From: Cerioporus squamosus
Lineage: Eukaryota; Basidiomycota; Agaricomycetes; Polyporales; Polyporaceae
Reading direction: 5' to 3'
Assembly (NCBI GenBank): GCA_022592435.1
Contig: JABYQS010000432.1
Span: 1-22,820, forward strand
DNA length: 22,820 bases
The first letter of the stretch is position 1. Every line of letters begins with the position of its first letter. A program made the position numbers and the translations under genes. The notes beneath the pieces are model-generated. The model saw only the letters and a program-made list of their open reading frames with translations, was not told where the DNA came from and searched no databases. Below are positions 18,901 to 22,820 of the stretch, one piece after another.

Positions 18901-19448
18901 CGCCATGAAGGACGAAAGGAAGGCACAATTCATATAATGTTTGGCAACCAGGATAACAGACTCACCTCGAAGAATGTCTTCTGCACCCTGTACTTGGGCA
19001 GCTCCTCCGGGCGCAAGAACCAATGCACCTGCACCCGAAGCTGCTCCTTCTCCAACTCCCCGCCCTCGACCTTCCATATCGCCGTAATGACGCCTACGCT
19101 GTCAATGTTAGGCTTCATGGTCTTCACGAGGACTGTGTCTCCGATGCTAAAGACCGTTGGGGTGCCGACGTCGCTCTTCCGCTTGCGCGTGGTCTTGCCA
19201 TACACCTTGATCGGCGCGCGAGCAGCTCTTTCGGAGCTGCGGGTAAACGACTGGTAGAAGTGGGTTACGCAGTCGTCAATAGATGTAAAGTCTTGGTTTT
19301 CGACACCGACGAGGTCGTCAGGACGAGCGGGGCGCGTGTGGAGGTGGCCAGAGAGGACGATGTCGGGCTTGCCGATCGAAGAGCCGGCGACGTCGACCTG
19401 GGGCAGATTCCGAGCAGACTTCCGGCGAGGAGTGTTTGGCTGAGACAT
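15915..19448 (-). CDS. ORC1: Origin recognition complex subunit 1 (ORC1), about 829 aa, five exons
   Basis: Large AAA+ subunit of the nuclear origin recognition complex, which binds replication origins and helps load the MCM helicase. Exons are 19448-18966, 18074-17179, 17129-17048, 16996-16792 and 16733-15915; introns are 891, 49, 51 and 58 bp. Domains in order: a BAH domain (about 85-230; SIGDTVLVKTMKPNIDSVGV, FFCRLSIDQQRGIYYE); a disordered acidic/basic linker with four TPR repeats (354-365); AAA+ with Walker A GVPGTGKT (464-471), Walker B VVLMDELD (D562, E563), sensor 1 N596 (VANTMD) and an Arg in SRLG (R612); and a winged-helix end finishing RWRNALNV. Reading through needs six missing bases (near 17416, 17370, 17119-17122, 16905, 16304, 16286) and one extra T (15963-15965). 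Corrected, the exons total exactly 830 codons, within the usual ORC1 size. Errors in the sequence are more likely than loss of this essential gene. Confidence 0.96.
17463..17498 (-). repeat. Four tandem Thr-Pro-Arg codon triplets in ORC1
   Basis: Within the ORC1 linker, four copies of a 9-base unit encode TPRTPRTPRTPR (residues about 354-365), flanked by TPRKRKR upstream and RPR downstream. Thr-Pro followed by basic residues is the cyclin-dependent kinase site pattern, and ORC1 is a known CDK target in other eukaryotes. Synonymous differences between copies suggest the repeat is not brand new. Confidence 0.85.
18075..18965 (-). other. ORC1 intron 1, 891 bp, exceptionally long
   Basis: Donor GAG/GTGAGT at 18965 and acceptor TTTCAG/AAC at 18075. 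The protein joins smoothly across it (VQKTFFE then NEVLYTL, inside the BAH domain), so nothing coding is missing for ORC1. The other introns I could define in this window are 42-101 bp. About 830 bp of extra sequence is therefore likely an insertion into a normal intron. I found no terminal inverted repeats or target-site duplication by eye. Confidence 0.8.
18527..18937 (+). pseudogene. Coding-like fragment inside ORC1 intron 1, opposite strand
   Basis: Not recognised. One plus-strand frame is open from ATG 18527 to 18937, interrupted by a single TAG at 18758-18760. The part after the TAG is strongly protein-like: SGDVFPDKKRYGRKPVEAYE, then KVQDSEVHLESGRRGTSAF and NFVKTPAMKDERKAQFI before TAA. 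The part before it (MIQSLRGLHAGRMIAIQLA...) is less convincing. It overlaps no ORC1 exon and ends 28 bp before the ORC1 donor. It could be a nested gene with a nonsense change or misread base, a captured gene fragment, or a mobile-element relic. I cannot name the family. Confidence 0.35.
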
Positions 19449-20724
19449 GAGAGTGCAGATTCGCGGTGGGGATACCTAGGAACCGCGAGGGGAGGATGTG
19501 GGGGGGAACAAGACGACGCGGCAGAAACCACCGCGCGCGGCCCAGGCGTGACGACGACGCGTCTGTGACGGTGGGTGACGATACGCGTCCGTAACGCGCG
19601 TCGCGTGGGAAGGGTGCGGTGGCCTGTGATTTGGGCCCAGTCCTCCTCCTCGTCCTCGTCCTCTCTGTTGCTACCTGTCGTCGCTATGTCTGCAGCTCCT
19701 GCTTTGGGCTCTCTATACTTATTTAAAACTCCTGAGAGTACCGGCATGGTTCTATGGGGTGCTGCACGTCATCTCCGAGAGTTGTACCCCGCTCAGGGTG
19801 CCCTAGAATATCCAGCTAGCGGATTCGGATGCGAAGACTGTATGGGCATGGCCGATATGGCACACCGTTGAGTTTGAGTACTAGCTGTGAGTGTTCTCTT
19901 GATGACTTGAGGCTTTCTCATGTTGATGCTCACAAGGTCAAGTTTTGGGCTGAGCCTGTCGAGTCCGCCTCGCGGAAGCCCTCAGCAATTCCTCACCTCT
20001 CTATGTACAATATACGCTCATCCCGCGATGTGGAGGAGCTTCATCGAATCTGTCTTTTGATCGATCCCCCGAGCCCTCGCCAGCCCTCTGGCAAGTACGT
20101 ATGCTCCTCGGGCGATCTAGGCTTGGCCACATCAGCATAACCATCTGGTCAGTCAGTCTACCTGGCCGGTAGAGTCATACCCTCGAATGGTCTTGCGCCC
20201 AATCTTGCACTCGTTCCTCCCACCATCCTGACCGAGTATACCTGAGTCCCTCTCACCGTCTAGGCATGTCTGGGTTGACTTGCTACTATGCTACTTCTCC
20301 TAATTCCTCAGCCAGTACTATCATTATGGAGGCTCATCTGATGTTCTCAGGCCTCTCTCGCGGCTGTTCAGTACTCCAAAGCACTACGGAATCTTATCCA
20401 ATGATCCACAACGAGACCCACTGCGCAACAAACACCGACTCGAGCACCTGTCTGCCGATTCGTCTCTCCTTCGGCCTCTCTCTCCTCTCATGCTGCAGTA
20501 GAATGCTATGCTCATCGCCTCCGTCTCCCGGTCTGTTTCTGCTCGGGAAACAACGTTAGCCCATGCCGGCCTGCCCTAACGGCCGGTCTCCAAGTTTGAA
20601 GAAAGGCTGTACGGGATTTCCTGGCACGTGACGTTACTCACTGCGGTGGGGCGCTCCGAGTCCGAGCGCGAACTTATAGCTCGTGGGACGAAGTCGGTGC
20701 GCCAACCACTTCATTCCAGCCGCC
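19449..20724. other. Divergent intergenic region between ORC1 and the 20725 gene
   Basis: About 1.28 kb with promoters expected for both divergent genes. A TCC-rich tract lies near 19641-19663. Plus-strand frames at 19680-19871 (YLFKTPESTGMVLWGAARH) and 19829-20140 (VKFWAEPVESASRKPS) look faintly protein-like but lack splice sites or matches I know. A TATA-like CTTATAG is at 20673-20679, about 50 bp before ATG 20725. No gene can be supported here; a decayed one is possible. Confidence 0.4.
20673..20679 (+). promoter_or_regulatory. TATA-like element upstream of the 20725 gene
   Basis: CTTATAG about 50 bp upstream of ATG 20725; the same sequence occurs at a similar distance (about 60 bp) before the membrane-protein gene at 5174. 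Confidence 0.4.
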
Positions 20725-22238
20725 ATGGCAAACGTCATCCAAGCCGTCGATAGCGGTGAGGCTACCCTCCCCGAAGAACTTGTCCAAGAATGCTTCCACT
20801 CGTACCTCAAGTCGTCGCTGACGCACGCGAAGGTGGAGGGTTTGTTGGATGAGGATACCCTTGCGAGCGCAGAGGCCGATCTCATGATAACTGGTGCGTT
20901 TCAGGATTCCTACACACCGCGTTGATGCTCATCCAGCTGAGCAGGCCCAGCGCTGTGTCTATACTTTGCTGCGTTAAGATCAACTACGAACCCTCCCTCT
21001 GTCCCCCTGCCTCGCCGCGCGAAGACCGGCGCATCATTGCCACCCGCCGATCTCTCCCTCACAAATTGCCCACCTGCGTTTCGCCAATTCCTCCTAGTTT
21101 GGTCGCAAGTCGTACCGTCGATCCAGGCTCTCACTCCCGAGCACCAGCACGACCTCGCACGCCTCATCTGCGGCCTGGAACCACTCTCTTCCCCTCTCAA
21201 TCCCCGCTTGAATGGAATTGCTGCGGATCTGCGCGCTGTGGCGATCGAGATCAGCATGCGGCGCACCTTCCAGGAGAAGTACGCGGACGACCTCCAGGTC
21301 GCGCTCGACAGCGGAATGACACGCTCTCCAGGCGGGAGATCACTACAGGCGAGTTTTGTTCCTCCCCCGAGCTACGACGATCCTTCTCCACACCCAAGCG
21401 TGCCGCCATCCCCTCGGCCATCGTCCACGCTATCCCCCCTTCCACCTCTGCAAGTACCATCCTCCTCTTCGCGCCGCGGTCACTCTCGCACCCCCTCGTC
21501 CACCTCGTCCGTCGGCAGCTCTGCCCGGTTCTCCTCGCCCCGCTCCGACGTTTTCTCGCCCACCATCCTCGCCGAAGACATCCCCGGGATCGAATTCATC
21601 CGCGAGACGCTCTACGCCGCGCTCGCCGAGGTCCTCGAACGCAAACCGCACCTCCGGCGACTCCTCCGGAGAGACCCCACCCGTGCATACTTCGCCGCCG
21701 TCGCGCTCGCCATCACCGACGTCGCTTCGTCCTCCGCGACGCGCCCCGACGCGAGCGCGAAGACGATCGCGCACCTCCTCCCGCCCGACTCCCCGCGCAG
21801 GGAGCAGCTGCTCTCGAACGAGCCGGGCCTCCGTGGGGTTCTCGGCCAGACGCTGTCCCTGCGAGACTGCCCCGCGCCGCTGCGCCCGTTCATGACCGAA
21901 CTGTGTGCGATCGGGAAGGCGCTGCACGAGATGGAGGAGGCGGACTCGGAGGCGGCGGTAAGGGCGCTGCAGCGCGGGGAGGAGCCGCCCGTGCCGCGGC
22001 TGGAGCGTGTGTACGATATCCTGGAGCAGGGCGTGGGCCATGCGTATCGCGCGGAGGACGTGGGGCGGACCGAGAGGACGAGCCAACAGAGTTGCGGAGG
22101 AGGAGGACGAGCACGGAGGGGAGGGCGGTTGCGTTCGCGAACCGGATCAATGGGCTCGCGTTGGGGATGACGAAGCTGCGGGCGTTCCGGGAGAGGCAGG
22201 AGATGGTGTTCAAGGTGTTAGCGGGGGTGGAGTCGTAG
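20725..22238 (+). CDS. Unknown helical/disordered protein, about 465-470 aa, three exons
   Basis: Not recognised. The start is ATG 20725 (MANVIQAVDSGEATLPEELV). Exon 1 ends at donor GTGCGT (20894). Two models fit intron 1. A 57-bp intron to 20950 gives 465 aa. A 43-bp intron to 20936 gives a very protein-like AEQAQRCVYTLLR but then needs one missing base near 20973. The main exon runs to 22059 and reads FRQFLLVWSQVVPSIQALTP, a Ser/Pro-rich linker (about 21350-21560) and a second helical domain (GIEFIRETLYAALAEVLERK, SLRDCPAPLRPFMTELCAIG). A 59-bp intron (22060-22118, GT...AG) restores frame to FANRINGLALGMTKLRAF and stop at 22236-22238; this intron is weak at its acceptor. No membrane or signal segment. 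Two helical blocks around a disordered linker suggest a cytoplasmic adaptor, but that is only inference. Confidence 0.7.
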
Positions 22239-22820
22239 CGAGCATCTGGTCGAGATGTGGATGTGGACCTATGCAGGTCGTAGACCTCGTGTCTTGTCGT
22301 CGTCGTCGTGACTATGTACCACCTCTGACGTTCATTTTGTAGCTTGCGAGTCTTGCACGTATGTGATCACTGATATACCTGTAACGCACTTATACTTAGC
22401 TTATGTTCAGTCTAATCTCGATTCTCACATCGTCGGTCGCTAACTCTGATCCACGGGTATACCCTCATGCTGCTGCTCGACTGGTCGTTGAGACGTCGCG
22501 AGGCTTCAAGGACAACGACACGCATGAACGCTCCGAGGCTACAGGGCCCGCACCATATACTGGAGATTTCGCTATTACATAGTACACGCATGCATCGCGT
22601 ACTTCTGCGGTCGCCCAGAACGGCTCGATTGATGTGCATGGCACTTCCGCAGGCAGACAGTACTTGCGCCGTAGGCTCATCCGAAAGTCAGGGCGCGCCT
22701 TCGCTACCCTCAAGTTCTTGCTACCGTGCGCACGATTTCGTCGCTCACATCTGTCCAGCATGTATCAGAACGGCTCCGGCCTCCCGCAGGCTGGTTTTGC
22801 TACTTGACGGTGACGATTTC
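22239..22820. other. Right-hand flank without a supported gene
   Basis: About 580 bp after the 20725 gene. Minus-strand frames at 22412-22761 lack recognisable content. Nothing supported. Confidence 0.5.

Noticed and set aside
21430..22213. Long minus-strand frames opposite the 20725 gene
   Set aside because: Composition is an Arg/Gly/Ala-rich mirror of the GC-rich sense strand; no splice sites or motifs.
20922..22238. 438-aa plus-strand frame starting near 20922
   Set aside because: It is rich in Arg/Pro and out of frame with the clean helical protein read in the next frame. Only its last 40 or so codons (after 22118) are real, reached by a splice.
1..22820. Complete transposon, LTR element or CRISPR array
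   Set aside because: No integrase, reverse transcriptase or transposase motifs, no long terminal repeats and no regularly spaced repeats were seen; the only duplications are the oxygenase and 155-aa gene paralogues.

Overview
The window looks like nuclear DNA of a basidiomycete fungus, probably an Agaricomycete; Polyporales is only a guess. The evidence is compact genes with many short introns (about 42-101 bp, mostly GT-AG, often with a CTRAY branch motif), Ser/Pro-rich disordered proteins, a fungal ORC1, and a 2-oxoglutarate/Fe(II) oxygenase family of a kind I associate with Agaricomycetes. I see no bacterial operons, rRNA, convincing tRNA, CRISPR array or complete transposon.

Layout. (1) 1-5174: small unknown membrane proteins. 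There is a cut-off gene at the left edge (minus), four-helix proteins at 430-1102 (minus), 2063-2629 (plus) and 4225-5174 (minus), and one disordered basic protein at 2798-3461 (minus). (2) 5676-6781: an unrecognised gene with several breaks and a hydrophobic C-terminal tail. (3) 7157-15554: an accessory block with duplicated genes. It holds a decayed 2OG-Fe(II) oxygenase copy fused to a stump of a further copy (7157-8465), a 155-aa unknown protein (8955-9422, minus), a three-exon unknown gene (9699-10940), a near-complete oxygenase (11144-12646), another orphan gene (13235/13529-14164), and a second member of the 155-aa family (15075-15554, plus). (4) 15915-19448, minus: ORC1, the ATPase subunit of the origin recognition complex, with an exceptional 891-bp first intron that carries coding-like sequence on the opposite strand. 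(5) 20725-22238, plus: a large unknown alpha-helical/disordered protein.

The main technical observation is that many reading frames are interrupted by one-base length changes, often in or beside short runs of one base. ORC1 alone needs seven (six missing bases, one extra) to read through all its conserved motifs; corrected, its exons total exactly 830 codons. The 430-1102 gene, the left-edge gene, the intact-looking oxygenase and the 5676 gene show the same pattern. ORC1 is normally essential, so these are most simply base-calling errors in the assembly and not evolved pseudogenes. The oxygenase at 7157 is different: it has large deletions, multi-base indels, a changed metal ligand and a recombined end, so it is genuinely dead.

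ORC1 is the only gene whose cellular role can be assigned firmly. The genes do not form an evident pathway or metabolic cluster. The most unusual parts are the duplicated oxygenase/155-aa-protein block and the coding fragment inside the ORC1 intron.
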